Shown piece by piece: positions 16,141 to 25,962 of a stretch of DNA of 27,283 nt; the stretch's first letter is position 1; the number at the start of each line of letters is the position of its first letter. A program made the position numbers and the translations under genes. The stretch is from Aalborgiella sp031422495. Its GTDB lineage: Bacteria; Pseudomonadota; Gammaproteobacteria; Burkholderiales; Burkholderiaceae_C. Under the pieces are notes generated by a model that did no database searches, was not told where the DNA came from, and saw nothing but the letters and a program-made list of their open reading frames with translations. The DNA lies in the NCBI GenBank assembly GCA_031422495.1, contig JANPLX010000174.1, positions 1-27,283 of the forward strand. Reading direction: 5' to 3'.

Positions 16141-19100
16141 ATGAAATCATTACTCGATCTGTTTAAGCAGTTCACGCCAGATGAAAATTTCCACGCCATT
16201 AAAATTGGTATGGCTTCACCCGAAAAAATTCGGTCATGGTCTTTTGGTGAAGTAAAAAAACCAGAAACCATCAACTACCGCACTTTCAAGCCTGAGCGTG
16301 ATGGCTTGTTTTGCGCCAAAATCTTTGGCCCCATCAAAGATTATGAATGCCTGTGTGGCAAGTACAAGCGCCTTAAGCATCGCGGTGTCATATGCGAGAA
16401 ATGCGGTGTTGAAGTTACTCAGACCAAGGTGCGTCGTGAGCGCATGGGTCATATTGACTTGTCGGCTCCTTGCGCCCACATTTGGTTTTTAAAGTCTTTG
16501 CCATCACGCTTAGGCATGGTGTTAGACATGACCTTGAGGGACATTGAGCGGGTGCTTTATTTTGAGGCATATGTTGTGACAGATCCAGGCATGACACCGC
16601 TGAAAAAATACAGCATCATGTCTGAAGACGATCATGATGCCAAGCGCAAAGAGTACGGCGATGAATTTATCGCAAAAATGGGTGCTGAAGGCATCAAAGA
16701 CCTGTTGAGCGATTTAGACATTGAAATGAGCATTGAAAAGTTGCGCGGCGACTTGACTGGCTCTGAAGTCAAAATCAAGAAAAACTCTAAACGTCTAAAA
16801 CTGATGGAGGCTTTTAAGAAGTCTGGTATCAAGCCAGAGTGGATGGTGATGGATGTGCTGCCAGTGCTGCCACCAGATTTGCGTCCATTGGTGCCGCTGG
16901 ACGGTGGTCGTTTCGCGACTTCCGATTTGAACGACTTGTATCGCCGTGTTATCAACCGCAACAGCCGTTTGCGTCGTTTGCTGGAACTCAAAGCGCCTGA
17001 AATCATCGCACGCAATGAAAAGCGGATGCTGCAAGAGGCTGTTGACTCATTGCTAGACAATGGTCGTCGTGGTAAAGCCATGACTGGCGCTAACAAGCGT
17101 GCGCTCAAATCTTTGGCAGACATGATCAAAGGTAAGTCAGGCCGTTTCCGTCAAAACTTGCTGGGCAAACGCGTCGACTATTCAGGTCGTTCGGTCATTA
17201 CTGTTGGTCCAACACTCAAATTACATCAGTGCGGCTTGCCTAAACTGATGGCGCTTGAGCTATTTAAACCATTCATCTTTGCTCAGTTGGAGGCTCGTGG
17301 AATTGCTACGACTATCAAAGCGGCAAAGAAAGAAGTTGAATCTGGTACGCCTGTTGTTTGGGATATCTTGGAAGAGGTCATCAAAGAGCATCCTGTGATG
17401 CTAAACCGTGCGCCGACTTTGCACCGTTTAGGCATTCAGGCCTTTGAGCCGATTTTGATTGAAGGTAAAGCTATTCAATTACACCCTTTAGTTTGCTCGG
17501 CATTCAATGCTGACTTTGATGGTGACCAAATGGCCGTACACGTGCCCTTGTCTGTTGAAGCGCAAATGGAAGCGCGCACCTTGATGTTGGCATCGAACAA
17601 TATTTTGTTCCCTGCCAGTGGTGAGCCCTCCATTGTTCCATCGCAAGACGTTGTGCTTGGTTTGTACTACACCACTCGCGACCGTACCAACGGCAAGGGC
17701 GAGGGCATGTTGTTTGCCAATACTACCGAAGTTCAGCGCGCATTTGATGCCGGTGTGGTTGAGTTAACGGCACGTATCAATGTGCGATTGACAGAGTACA
17801 CCAAAGACAAAGAAACAGGTGAATTTATACCATCTACCAAGCTTTGGGAAACCACGGCTGGTCGTGCATTGTTGAGCGAAATTTTGCCAAAAGGTTTGCC
17901 TTTCGCTAACATCAACAAAGCACTGAAGAAGAAAGAAATTTCAAAGCTCATCAACGTTTCATTCCGCAAGTGTGGCTTGAAAGAAACTGTGGTTTTTGCT
18001 GATAAGTTGTTGCAAAACGGTTTCCGTTTGGCAACAAAAGCAGGTATTTCTATTTGCGTAGACGACATGTTGGTGCCGAAAGAAAAATACGAAATCATCA
18101 AACGCTGCGAAGCTGAAGTAAAAGAAATCGGTAACCAATACACCTCCGGTCTGGTAACGGCTGGCGAGCGCTATAACAAGGTTGTTGATATTTGGGGCAA
18201 AGCTGGCGACGAAATTTCTAAAGTCATGATGGCTCAATTGGCTGTGGAGAAAACCATAGACCGCCACGGCAAGGAAGTTAATCAAGAGTCATTCAACTCC
18301 ATTTATATGATGGCTGACTCAAGTGCGCGTGGTTCTGCAGCTCAGATTCGACAGCTCGCAGGTATGCGTGGATTGATGGCAAAGCCAGATGGCTCCATCA
18401 TCGAAACGCCTATTACGGCGAACTTCCGCGAAGGTTTGAACGTGCTTCAGTACTTCATTTCTACCCACGGTGCACGTAAAGGACTTGCAGACACCGCTTT
18501 GAAAACGGCTAACTCTGGTTACTTGACGCGTCGTTTGGTTGACGTGACACAAGACTTGGTTGTGACAGAACAAGATTGCGGCACACATGATGGTTCACTG
18601 ATGCGCGCTATTGTCGAAGGCGGCGAAGTGATCGAATCATTGCGCGACCGTATTTTGGGTCGCTCGGCTGCTGATGATATCTTGCATCCCGAAAACCGCT
18701 CAGTGCTCGCTAGTGCTGGCGCTATGCTCGACGAAGATTTGATCGACGAGCTAGAAGCAGCTGGTGTTGATGAGGTCAAAGTACGCACTGCTTTGACGTG
18801 TGAAACACGTTTCGGTATTTGCGCAACATGCTATGGTCGTGACTTAGGTCGTGGTGGTTTGATCAATGGCGGCGAAGCCGTTGGCGTGATTGCTGCTCAA
18901 TCTATTGGTGAGCCAGGCACACAGTTAACGATGCGCACCTTCCACATTGGTGGTGCAGCATCACGCGCCGCGATAGCATCAAGCGTCGAAGCTAAATCGA
19001 ATGGCGTGATTGGTTTCAATGCCACGATGCGTTATGTAACAAACAGCAAAAAAGAACTGGTTGTTATTTCTCGCTCTGGTGAAATCGTGATTCACGACGA

Positions 19101-20382
19101 GCATGGTCGCGAGCGTGAGCGTCATAAGGTACCATACGGTGCTATTTTGGCCGTTAAAGCCGATGACAAAATCAAGTCTGGCGCGATTTTGGCCAATTGG
19201 GATCCATTGACTCGTCCGATCATCACTGAGTTTGCTGGGCAGTCTAAATTTGAGAATGTCGAAGAAGGCTTAACAGTAGCTAAGCAACTCGATGAAGTGA
19301 CCGGCCTCTCAACTATGGTTGTCATCGATCCAAAACGTCGCGGTGCTGCTAAAGTCGTTCGTCCACAAGTTAAGTTGATTGATGCGACTGGCAACGAAGT
19401 GAAAATTCCTGGCACAGACCACTCGGTAACGATTGGCTTCCCAGTAGGCGCTTTGATTCAAGTACGTGATGGGCAAGACGTAGGTCCTGGCGAAGTGTTA
19501 GCTCGTATCCCAATCGAAGGTCAAAAAACCCGCGATATTACAGGTGGTTTACCGCGCGTTGCTGAGCTGTTCGAAGCGCGCACTCCAAAAGACAAAGGTA
19601 CTTTGGCGGAAATGACGGGTACTGTGTCGTTTGGTAAAGAAACCAAAGGCAAAATTCGTATGCAAATCACGGATCCTGAGGGTAAAGTCTGGGAAGACCT
19701 GGTGCCGAAAGAGAAAAACATTTTGGTGCATGAAGGTCAAGTCGTGAACAAAGGTGAAAGCATTGTTGACGGCCCAGCTGATCCGCAAGACATTCTTCGT
19801 TTGCTCGGTAGCGAAGAGTTGGCGCGTTACATTGTTGATGAAGTGCAAGACGTTTACCGCTTGCAAGGCGTGAAGATCAATGACAAACACATTGAAGTGA
19901 TCGTGCGTCAAATGCTGCGTCGCGTTGTGGTTGAGAATGCTGGCGATTCAAGCTACATCAATGGTGAGCAAGTTGAGCGCGCAGCGATGTTGAACACCAA
20001 TGATGCGTTGCGTGCAGACGGCAAGTTGCCTGCTACATTCTCTAACTTGTTGCTCGGTATTACCAAGGCATCGCTGTCTACTGACAGTTTCATCAGCGCC
20101 GCATCATTCCAAGAAACGACACGTGTGTTGACTGAAGCTGCTATCATGGGCAAACGCGATCCTCTGCGTGGCTTGAAAGAAAATGTGATCGTCGGTCGTT
20201 TGATTCCTGCAGGTACAGGTTTGGCTTATCACCAAGCTCGTAAAGCGAAAGAGCAAATGGACGATGTTGAACGTCAAGCTATTGCACAAGCTGAAGCGGA
20301 AGAGCGCGACGGTCTTGCAAATGGTTCAAACGACGATGCTTCGTCCGAAGTTGTCAATAACGAAAATGCTGCGATAGAGTAA
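16141..20382 (+). CDS. rpoC: DNA-directed RNA polymerase subunit beta'
   Basis: A 1,413-residue subunit holding the active site. The catalytic magnesium loop NADFDGDQMAVH starts at residue 456. The N-terminal zinc ribbon is visible as CLCGKYKRLKHRGVICEKCG. A second zinc site lies near CETRFGICATCYGRDL, and the trigger-loop region QSIGEPGTQLTMRTFHIGG is intact. The C-terminus ends in an acidic, Asn/Ala-rich tail after KEQMDDVERQAIAQAEAEER. AATAAGGA before the ATG is the ribosome site. Together with rpoB it completes the operon, which ends at a strong terminator about 30 bases after the stop. Confidence 0.99.
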   Translation: MKSLLDLFKQFTPDENFHAIKIGMASPEKIRSWSFGEVKKPETINYRTFKPERDGLFCAKIFGPIKDYECLCGKYKRLKHRGVICEKCGVEVTQTKVRRERMGHIDLSAPCAHIWFLKSLPSRLGMVLDMTLRDIERVLYFEAYVVTDPGMTPLKKYSIMSEDDHDAKRKEYGDEFIAKMGAEGIKDLLSDLDIEMSIEKLRGDLTGSEVKIKKNSKRLKLMEAFKKSGIKPEWMVMDVLPVLPPDLRPLVPLDGGRFATSDLNDLYRRVINRNSRLRRLLELKAPEIIARNEKRMLQEAVDSLLDNGRRGKAMTGANKRALKSLADMIKGKSGRFRQNLLGKRVDYSGRSVITVGPTLKLHQCGLPKLMALELFKPFIFAQLEARGIATTIKAAKKEVESGTPVVWDILEEVIKEHPVMLNRAPTLHRLGIQAFEPILIEGKAIQLHPLVCSAFNADFDGDQMAVHVPLSVEAQMEARTLMLASNNILFPASGEPSIVPSQDVVLGLYYTTRDRTNGKGEGMLFANTTEVQRAFDAGVVELTARINVRLTEYTKDKETGEFIPSTKLWETTAGRALLSEILPKGLPFANINKALKKKEISKLINVSFRKCGLKETVVFADKLLQNGFRLATKAGISICVDDMLVPKEKYEIIKRCEAEVKEIGNQYTSGLVTAGERYNKVVDIWGKAGDEISKVMMAQLAVEKTIDRHGKEVNQESFNSIYMMADSSARGSAAQIRQLAGMRGLMAKPDGSIIETPITANFREGLNVLQYFISTHGARKGLADTALKTANSGYLTRRLVDVTQDLVVTEQDCGTHDGSLMRAIVEGGEVIESLRDRILGRSAADDILHPENRSVLASAGAMLDEDLIDELEAAGVDEVKVRTALTCETRFGICATCYGRDLGRGGLINGGEAVGVIAAQSIGEPGTQLTMRTFHIGGAASRAAIASSVEAKSNGVIGFNATMRYVTNSKKELVVISRSGEIVIHDEHGRERERHKVPYGAILAVKADDKIKSGAILANWDPLTRPIITEFAGQSKFENVEEGLTVAKQLDEVTGLSTMVVIDPKRRGAAKVVRPQVKLIDATGNEVKIPGTDHSVTIGFPVGALIQVRDGQDVGPGEVLARIPIEGQKTRDITGGLPRVAELFEARTPKDKGTLAEMTGTVSFGKETKGKIRMQITDPEGKVWEDLVPKEKNILVHEGQVVNKGESIVDGPADPQDILRLLGSEELARYIVDEVQDVYRLQGVKINDKHIEVIVRQMLRRVVVENAGDSSYINGEQVERAAMLNTNDALRADGKLPATFSNLLLGITKASLSTDSFISAASFQETTRVLTEAAIMGKRDPLRGLKENVIVGRLIPAGTGLAYHQARKAKEQMDDVERQAIAQAEAEERDGLANGSNDDASSEVVNNENAAIE

Positions 20383-20413
20383 TTTTATAAAGAATTCTCT
20401 AGGTGTTAGGCAT

Positions 20414-20450
20414 AACGCCCCATTATCGCTCAGCGGTTGTGGGGCGTTTT
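20414..20450 (+). terminator. Rho-independent terminator of the rpoBC operon
   Basis: AACGCCCCA (20414-20422) pairs perfectly with TGGGGCGTT (20440-20448) around a 17-base loop that can fold further, and the stem runs into TTTT. It closes the rplKAJL-rpoBC transcript before the next operon. Confidence 0.85.
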
Positions 20451-20487
20451 AATTGGTGGTTTTAAATAAGTAGTAACGGATACGCAA

Positions 20488-20808
20488 ATGCTAAAAACAA
20501 TGCTTTGGGTCGGCTGCATAGCTGCTTTGGTTTGTTGGGCCATTGGTGCTTACAACCGTTTGGTGCGATTACGCGCTGCCACAGTTGAATCACATAAAGT
20601 TTTGCAAAATTATGAGATTAATAAACAGCTATCCAATGGTTTGCAAGATCAAGATGTCCAGTTAGAAGTGCAAATTCAAATATCCAAAAGCGCTCATGAC
20701 GCCTCAGTGTTGCTTTACAACCAAGCCATCAAACAATTTCCGGCCAGATTCATTGCAACACTGTTTAGTTTTAAACCCAATATTCATAGCATCGGCAAGC
20801 CTGAATGA
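20488..20808 (+). CDS. Shortened LemA-like membrane protein
   Basis: A 106-residue protein with one N-terminal hydrophobic helix (about 4-20) followed by AYNRLVRLRAATVESHKVL, which resembles the first helix of LemA proteins (GxYNxLVxLRxxVdeAWs). The end, LLYNQAIKQFPARFIATLFSFKP, matches the conserved LemA tail (YNxxIxxFPxxLIAxLFxFKP). The normal family length is about 185-200 residues, and the central pair of helices is largely missing. It still reads as an open frame with no sign of a frameshift. It overlaps rsmB by four bases (ATGA), so it is the first gene of the rsmB-ntrX operon. LemA function is unclear in general. The family assignment is by eye and moderately sure. Confidence 0.65.
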   Translation: MLKTMLWVGCIAALVCWAIGAYNRLVRLRAATVESHKVLQNYEINKQLSNGLQDQDVQLEVQIQISKSAHDASVLLYNQAIKQFPARFIATLFSFKPNIHSIGKPE

Positions 20809-22181
20809 CACTACAACAGTCCATCGTGTCTGGAAAAAAGATTTACACACAAATTCCACTTTGGCGACAATTGCAAAGCACGGCTGCAGTATTGCAAGCG
20901 GTTTTAGCTGGCGAGTCGGGCACCAGTGCGCTCAAGCAAGTTAATGCTGACTTGCGACCAGGAGTGCAAGCGCTCAGTTTCCATGTTTGGCGTTGGTTGG
21001 GGACGGCAGAAATCATTAAAAGCTACTTGGCCAAACGAGCACCCCCACCTGAGGCGGATGCATTATTGTGTGTGGCTATCGCTATTTTGTGCGGTGAAAG
21101 TACGACACTGCACTATGAACCATTTACCTTGGTTGATCAAGCGGTGGAAGCGGCTAAGCGACATCCTCATACCAACGCATCTAGTAGTTTTATCAATGCA
21201 TGTTTACGGCGCTATTTACGTGAAAAAGAAGAGCTTACCCAGAAAGCGTTCACGCACCCCATGGGCCATTGGAACCATCCACAATGGTGGATACAACGAC
21301 TGAAAATAGACCACCCAAATGCGTGGCAAGATATATTGCGATCAAACAACACGCATGCACCTTTAACCTTGCGCATAAATACAAAAAAAACAAGTGTAGC
21401 CAATTATTTAATTGCGTTTAATGCTGTAAATAATATAGCAAATAGCGAAATAAATCAGGTTGGAAAATTTGGTGTTAGTTTCACCAAAGCGCTCCCAATT
21501 CATGATGTTTTAGGTTTCTCTGATGGCACGGTTTCAGTTCAAGATGCCGCAGCTCAGCTTGCCGCTCCTTTGCTGTTGAATGGCATGAATTTAAGCGCTA
21601 AATCGCGCGTTTTAGACGCTTGCGCCGCGCCAGGAGGCAAGACAACGCATTTGTTAGAAATGGCCGATTGTGACGTGACGGCCCTAGATATTGATGCAGC
21701 GCGGTGTGACTTGATTCACCAAAACTTAGATCGTGTTGGTTTGAAGGCGATAGTACTGGTTGCCGATGCTGCCAAGCCACAAACTTGGTTTGATCCGTTA
21801 AAAGACGAATTGTTCGACGCTATCTTGCTTGATGCACCTTGCACAGCCTCGGGCATCGTGCGCCGTCATCCCGATATCCGTTGGTTAAGACGTGAAACCG
21901 ATATTGCACAACTTGCTGAAATACAGCGAAATTTATTAGCCACGCTTTGGAAACTTGTGAAACCAGGTGGGCGTTTGCTATATTGCACCTGTTCGGTTTT
22001 TAAAGCGGAAGGACAAGATCAAGTCGAATTGTTCATTTCAAACAACAAAAATGCCGTTCTATTACCATCTCCAGGTCATTTAATTCCAAAAAATAGTGCA
22101 AAAACAAGCGTCGTCGCCGACAATGATCTGACTAACCATGATGGATTTTTTTACGCGCTTTTTGAGAAGCAATCAACTTAA
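20805..22181 (+). CDS. rsmB: 16S rRNA (cytosine-967-C5)-methyltransferase
   Basis: A 458-residue protein with an N-terminal NusB-like RNA-binding domain (about 15-155) and a Rossmann SAM-dependent methyltransferase domain. Motif I is DACAAPGGKT (271-280). The PC motif is DAPCTASGIVRRHPDIRW (C346, releasing cysteine), and the TCS motif YCTCSVFKAEGQ carries the catalytic C396. It methylates C967 of 16S rRNA in the small subunit. The length is close to the 429 of E. coli. The start overlaps the LemA-like gene by four bases, and the end is close to the DUF4390 gene. The order rsmB-DUF4390-ntrY-ntrX is familiar in Burkholderiales. Confidence 0.93.
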   Translation: MTLQQSIVSGKKIYTQIPLWRQLQSTAAVLQAVLAGESGTSALKQVNADLRPGVQALSFHVWRWLGTAEIIKSYLAKRAPPPEADALLCVAIAILCGESTTLHYEPFTLVDQAVEAAKRHPHTNASSSFINACLRRYLREKEELTQKAFTHPMGHWNHPQWWIQRLKIDHPNAWQDILRSNNTHAPLTLRINTKKTSVANYLIAFNAVNNIANSEINQVGKFGVSFTKALPIHDVLGFSDGTVSVQDAAAQLAAPLLLNGMNLSAKSRVLDACAAPGGKTTHLLEMADCDVTALDIDAARCDLIHQNLDRVGLKAIVLVADAAKPQTWFDPLKDELFDAILLDAPCTASGIVRRHPDIRWLRRETDIAQLAEIQRNLLATLWKLVKPGGRLLYCTCSVFKAEGQDQVELFISNNKNAVLLPSPGHLIPKNSAKTSVVADNDLTNHDGFFYALFEKQST

Positions 22182-22191
22182 GCTCGCAAAA

Positions 22192-22809
22192 ATGCTGGTC
22201 CGTTGGGCTATATCTTGCGTCATACTTGTATATGCAGCAATACAAACTTCGCAGGCTGCTGGGCCTGATGGATTTGCTGAAGCAAGTGTCAGCGCCATTC
22301 AAGTTGAGCGATCGGATGGTGCAATATACTTGAATGCACAGCTGAAATTTGACCTACCTCTCGCTATAGAAGATGTATTGATCAAAGGCATACCTTTGAT
22401 TTTTGTAGCAGATGCTGAGGTGCGGCGAGACCGCTGGTATTGGTACGATAAAAAGCTCGTCGTCGCAACCCGGCAAATGAGGCTTGCATATCAACCACTC
22501 ACGCGCAGATGGCGTCTCAATGTATCAAGTAGTTCTGGTGCGAACAACCTAGGGCTAGGGCTTGGCAGTGGTTTACCACAGTATTTTGATACCTTAGCAG
22601 ACGCGATGTCCAAAATACAGCGAATTACCCGATGGCGCATCGTTGAATTGACGGAGCTTGACCCAGAGGCTTTGCATACCCTTGAGTTAAGTTTTAAGTT
22701 GGATGTGTCTCAACTTCCTCGCCCATTTCAAATTGGTTTGATTGGGCAGAACGATTGGAATATTTTCGCCACTAAAAGTATCCGTTTCGCTTCTGAGGTT
22801 AGCAAGTGA
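22192..22809 (+). CDS. DUF4390 exported protein
   Basis: I chose ATG 22192 (205 residues), which gives a short signal peptide, MLVRWAISCVILVYAAIQTSQA, with cleavage expected after the last Ala. An in-frame ATG at 22138 would add 18 residues and overlap rsmB by 44 bases; neither start has a good ribosome site. The mature protein begins AGPDGFAEASVSAIQVERSD and has mixed hydrophobic/polar strands, with LKFDLPLAIEDVLIKGIPL and YWYDKKLV. It fits DUF4390, a family found between rsmB and the NtrY-like kinase in betaproteobacteria. The function is unknown. A periplasmic location next to a sensor kinase suggests, but does not show, a link to signalling. Confidence 0.75.
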   Translation: MLVRWAISCVILVYAAIQTSQAAGPDGFAEASVSAIQVERSDGAIYLNAQLKFDLPLAIEDVLIKGIPLIFVADAEVRRDRWYWYDKKLVVATRQMRLAYQPLTRRWRLNVSSSSGANNLGLGLGSGLPQYFDTLADAMSKIQRITRWRIVELTELDPEALHTLELSFKLDVSQLPRPFQIGLIGQNDWNIFATKSIRFASEVSK

Positions 22810-25229
22810 AAAAAATATGGACCCTGATTGGGTTGAACCCCGCATCGCTTAGATCGCCTCAAATCCGCTGGCTCCTCGGTATTGGTGCTGCTGCAATGGT
22901 CTTGATTGGCTTAGCACTGCTCTTTTTACTGACAATATCAACCAATAACCGAGCGCAATATGAAGATACCTATGGTCAATTATTGATCGTCAATACCGTT
23001 GTCGCATCCTTATTGCTTTTGCTGATTTTATGGATGGCGATACGTTTGGCTGTGAGATTGAAACAAGGAAAATTTGGTAGTCAGTTATTGGTGAAATTAG
23101 CTTTGATATTTGCCTTGGTGGGCTTTGCGCCCGGGGTGTTGATTTATGTGGTTTCCTACCAATTCGTTGCACGATCCATTGAAAGTTGGTTTGATGTAAA
23201 AGTTGAAGCTGCACTTGATGCAGGTTTGAACTTAGGTCGAGTCACAATTGACGTGTTGTCAACAGATTTAGGCAACAATGCTAGTGTGGCAGCTCGGCGA
23301 TTGTCTGACTTGTCAGACGTTGCGGCCTCACTTGAGTTGGAACGAATACGAGAGCAGGTTTCTGGGGAAGACGCGCTGTTGTGGAGTTCAACGGGACAGC
23401 TCATTGGAAGTGCAGGTACATCGCGCTATCAAATTAATCCCGATAGACCAATGCCAGCGCAATTACGAGCGGCCAGATTACAGCGTCAAGTTGTGAGCTT
23501 GGATGGACTTGATGAAGCCACGGCGGCTGCCGCTGCGACTTCGGGGTTAAGTGCAGACGGTAGCGCATCTTCTGCCGCGCCAGCAGCTGTAAAAATAAAA
23601 GTACTGGCTGTCGTACAGCCTGCTGGTTTAGGAATATCAACTGAGCCACGGTTTTTACAAATCACACAGCTTCTCTCCCCTACACTGGTTGCAAATGCGC
23701 TGGCTGTGACGGAAGCAAACCGCGAATATCAAAACCGCGCCTTAGCGCGCGGTGGCTTGAAGCGTATGTACATCGCGACTTTGACTTTAAGTTTATTTCT
23801 GGCTGTTTTTACAGCCGTTTTATTAGCGGTCTTTTTGGGCGCGCAATTGGCTGCACCACTTCTGCTATTGGCGGATGGCGTTCGTCAAGTTGCCGCAGGG
23901 GATTTGACTCCCAAAGCTGTCCTAAAAAGCAAAGACGAGTTAGGCGGTTTGACGCGATCTTTTGCTGACATGACACAGCAGCTATCTGATGCCCGCGCAG
24001 CGGTTGATAGAAGTATGCTGCAAGTCAACACAGCGCGTGAAAACTTGCAAATTATTTTGGATAATTTGACCTCTGGCGTTATCGTGTTAGATGCTGTGGG
24101 TGTCATCCAATCTTTCAATCCTAGTGCGGCACGAATTTTGCGAACGACCTTGGCTGATTTTGTAGGCGTCAAATTATCACGCATCATAGGGTTAGAGACT
24201 TTTGCTTTAGGCGTTCAGTCTCAATTTGATGCGTACCTCAGTGAGCGGCAATTGCATAACCTAGACCACTGGCAGCAAGCCTTTGCGCTCAATCTAAAAG
24301 CGCCCACTGATGATACCGTTGCCCAAAGTACCACTGGTCAAAGTTCACCTTATGCCACACAACACACTATTAATTTAATAGCAAGAGGGGCTGAATTACC
24401 GTCTGAGGCAGGCAGCCATGTCGGAGACGTAGCGCATCAGTCTATGCGTCTTTTGGTATTTGATGATATTTCTGAAATTGTTTCTTCACAGCGCGCGCAA
24501 GCTTGGGGCGACGTGGCGCGACGCTTAGCTCATGAAATCAAAAATCCGCTCACACCAATTCAATTATCAGCCCAGCGGTTAGAGAAAAAATTGACTGGTA
24601 AATTAGATGCATCCGAGCAGGCAGTTGTCACCAAATCCGTCAAAACCATTGTCGACCAAGTAGACGCTATGAAGCGCTTGGTCAATGAATTCAGGGACTA
24701 TGCGCGGCTTCCAGCGGCTGAGCTCAAGCCAGTAGACCTCAATATGTTGGCAGCTGATATTTTGCAGCTATATGTCGGGGACGAAAGCTTAGCGACGCAA
24801 GCAAAACACGGTAGCGTAACAATTGAGTCTGTGCTTGACCCGCGATGTCCGCGCATCATGGGCGACGCGCAGCAACTTAGGCAGGTCATACATAATTTGT
24901 TACAAAATGCTGTAGATGCTACCGAACTGTCATCTAACAAGCATGTTACCGTTGCTACACAGTGGAACGTGGAGTCGCGAAGAGTGCGCCTTGTGGTCAC
25001 GGACAGTGGTATAGGCTTTCCTGAATATATCCTAAATCGTGCTTTTGAGCCCTACGTAACAAGTAAAAGCCACGGAACTGGTCTAGGCTTAGCCGTCGTT
25101 AAAAAGATAGCAGACGAGCATGGTGCTCGCATCGATATATCTAATCGTGTTACAGATGGCGTGATACAAGGCGCTCAAGTTTCGCTATCATTCGCGGTAG
25201 ACTCTGAATTAACAATTAAAGTTGGATAA
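22806..25229 (+). CDS. NtrY-like membrane sensor histidine kinase
   Basis: An 807-residue kinase starting at GTG, overlapping the DUF4390 stop by four bases. Hydrophobic helices lie at about 21-43, 58-82, 95-117 and 320-350. Helices 3 and 4 flank an extracytoplasmic sensor region that contains an Ala/Ser-rich stretch (about 238-262). A HAMP segment (about 345-400) and a PAS-like region (about 415-460) follow. The H-box is RRLAHEIKNPLTPIQLSAQR with phosphorylated H576. The N-box is HNLLQNAVDATE, the G1 box VTDSGIGFP and the G2 box GTGLGLAVVKK. The layout matches NtrY of the NtrY/NtrX two-component family, linked in other bacteria to nitrogen or redox control. The signal here is unknown. The adjacent response regulator is its likely partner. 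Confidence 0.88.
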   Translation: MKKIWTLIGLNPASLRSPQIRWLLGIGAAAMVLIGLALLFLLTISTNNRAQYEDTYGQLLIVNTVVASLLLLLILWMAIRLAVRLKQGKFGSQLLVKLALIFALVGFAPGVLIYVVSYQFVARSIESWFDVKVEAALDAGLNLGRVTIDVLSTDLGNNASVAARRLSDLSDVAASLELERIREQVSGEDALLWSSTGQLIGSAGTSRYQINPDRPMPAQLRAARLQRQVVSLDGLDEATAAAAATSGLSADGSASSAAPAAVKIKVLAVVQPAGLGISTEPRFLQITQLLSPTLVANALAVTEANREYQNRALARGGLKRMYIATLTLSLFLAVFTAVLLAVFLGAQLAAPLLLLADGVRQVAAGDLTPKAVLKSKDELGGLTRSFADMTQQLSDARAAVDRSMLQVNTARENLQIILDNLTSGVIVLDAVGVIQSFNPSAARILRTTLADFVGVKLSRIIGLETFALGVQSQFDAYLSERQLHNLDHWQQAFALNLKAPTDDTVAQSTTGQSSPYATQHTINLIARGAELPSEAGSHVGDVAHQSMRLLVFDDISEIVSSQRAQAWGDVARRLAHEIKNPLTPIQLSAQRLEKKLTGKLDASEQAVVTKSVKTIVDQVDAMKRLVNEFRDYARLPAAELKPVDLNMLAADILQLYVGDESLATQAKHGSVTIESVLDPRCPRIMGDAQQLRQVIHNLLQNAVDATELSSNKHVTVATQWNVESRRVRLVVTDSGIGFPEYILNRAFEPYVTSKSHGTGLGLAVVKKIADEHGARIDISNRVTDGVIQGAQVSLSFAVDSELTIKVG

Positions 25230-25271
25230 TTTCTATAATTTCTCAATAACTGCACGCAATAAAAATTCACA

Positions 25272-25946
25272 ATGGCAAATATATTGGTGGTCGATGACGA
25301 GCTTGGCATTCGGGATTTACTGTGGGAAATCCTCAACGATGAAGGACATACCGTAGAGCTCGCAGAAAATGCAAGCCAAGCGCGGGCGGCGCGTCATCGC
25401 GGCAAGCCTGATTTGGTCTTGCTCGATATTTGGATGCCAGACACCGATGGCGTCACCTTGCTGAAGGAATGGGTCGGAGCAGGGCAGCTCACCATGCCGG
25501 TGATCATGATGAGTGGCCACGCCACAGTCGAAACTGCCGTCGAAGCCACCAAAATTGGGGCACAAGCTTTTTTAGAGAAACCGATCACACTGCAAAAATT
25601 ACTCAAAGCGGTTGAAAACGGTTTGGCGCGTGACAGCGGCAAAGTGCAAGCTGGTACTCGCAGCACGGTTGGAGAGCCGACGCTCGAATCTACTATGACA
25701 GGTGGCCACATTCAAATGCGACCTGCAGAGACGGGTCCCATTGCGAACCAAACCTTCCATTTAGATAAACCCTTGCGTGATGCTCGCGACGAGTTCGAAA
25801 AAGCCTATTTTGAATTCCACCTCTCCAAAGAAGGCGGCTCTATGACCCGAATCGCTGAAAAAACAGGCTTAGAACGTACTCATTTGTACAGAAAATTGAA
25901 ACAACTTGGCGTAGACCTCTCCCGTAGCAAGCGCGGTGGCAATTAA
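25272..25946 (+). CDS. REC-Fis response regulator, NtrX-like without AAA+ domain
   Basis: A 224-residue regulator. The receiver domain (1-118) has acidic residues D8/D9, phospho-acceptor D52 in LLDIWMPDTDG, S81 in MMSGHAT and K103 in LEKPI. A linker of about 50 residues follows. The C-terminus is a Fis-type helix-turn-helix (about 172-220) with FEKAYFEFHLSKEGGSMTRI and GLERTHLYRKLKQLGVDL. Full NtrX has a sigma-54-binding AAA+ domain between these parts; here it is absent, so this protein probably does not activate sigma-54 promoters directly. It lies 42 bases after the kinase gene and is its likely phosphorylation target. The -10 of tRNA-Phe begins 17 bases after its stop. Confidence 0.9.
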   Translation: MANILVVDDELGIRDLLWEILNDEGHTVELAENASQARAARHRGKPDLVLLDIWMPDTDGVTLLKEWVGAGQLTMPVIMMSGHATVETAVEATKIGAQAFLEKPITLQKLLKAVENGLARDSGKVQAGTRSTVGEPTLESTMTGGHIQMRPAETGPIANQTFHLDKPLRDARDEFEKAYFEFHLSKEGGSMTRIAEKTGLERTHLYRKLKQLGVDLSRSKRGGN

Positions 25947-25962
25947 GTGCCTCTAAGACTGC

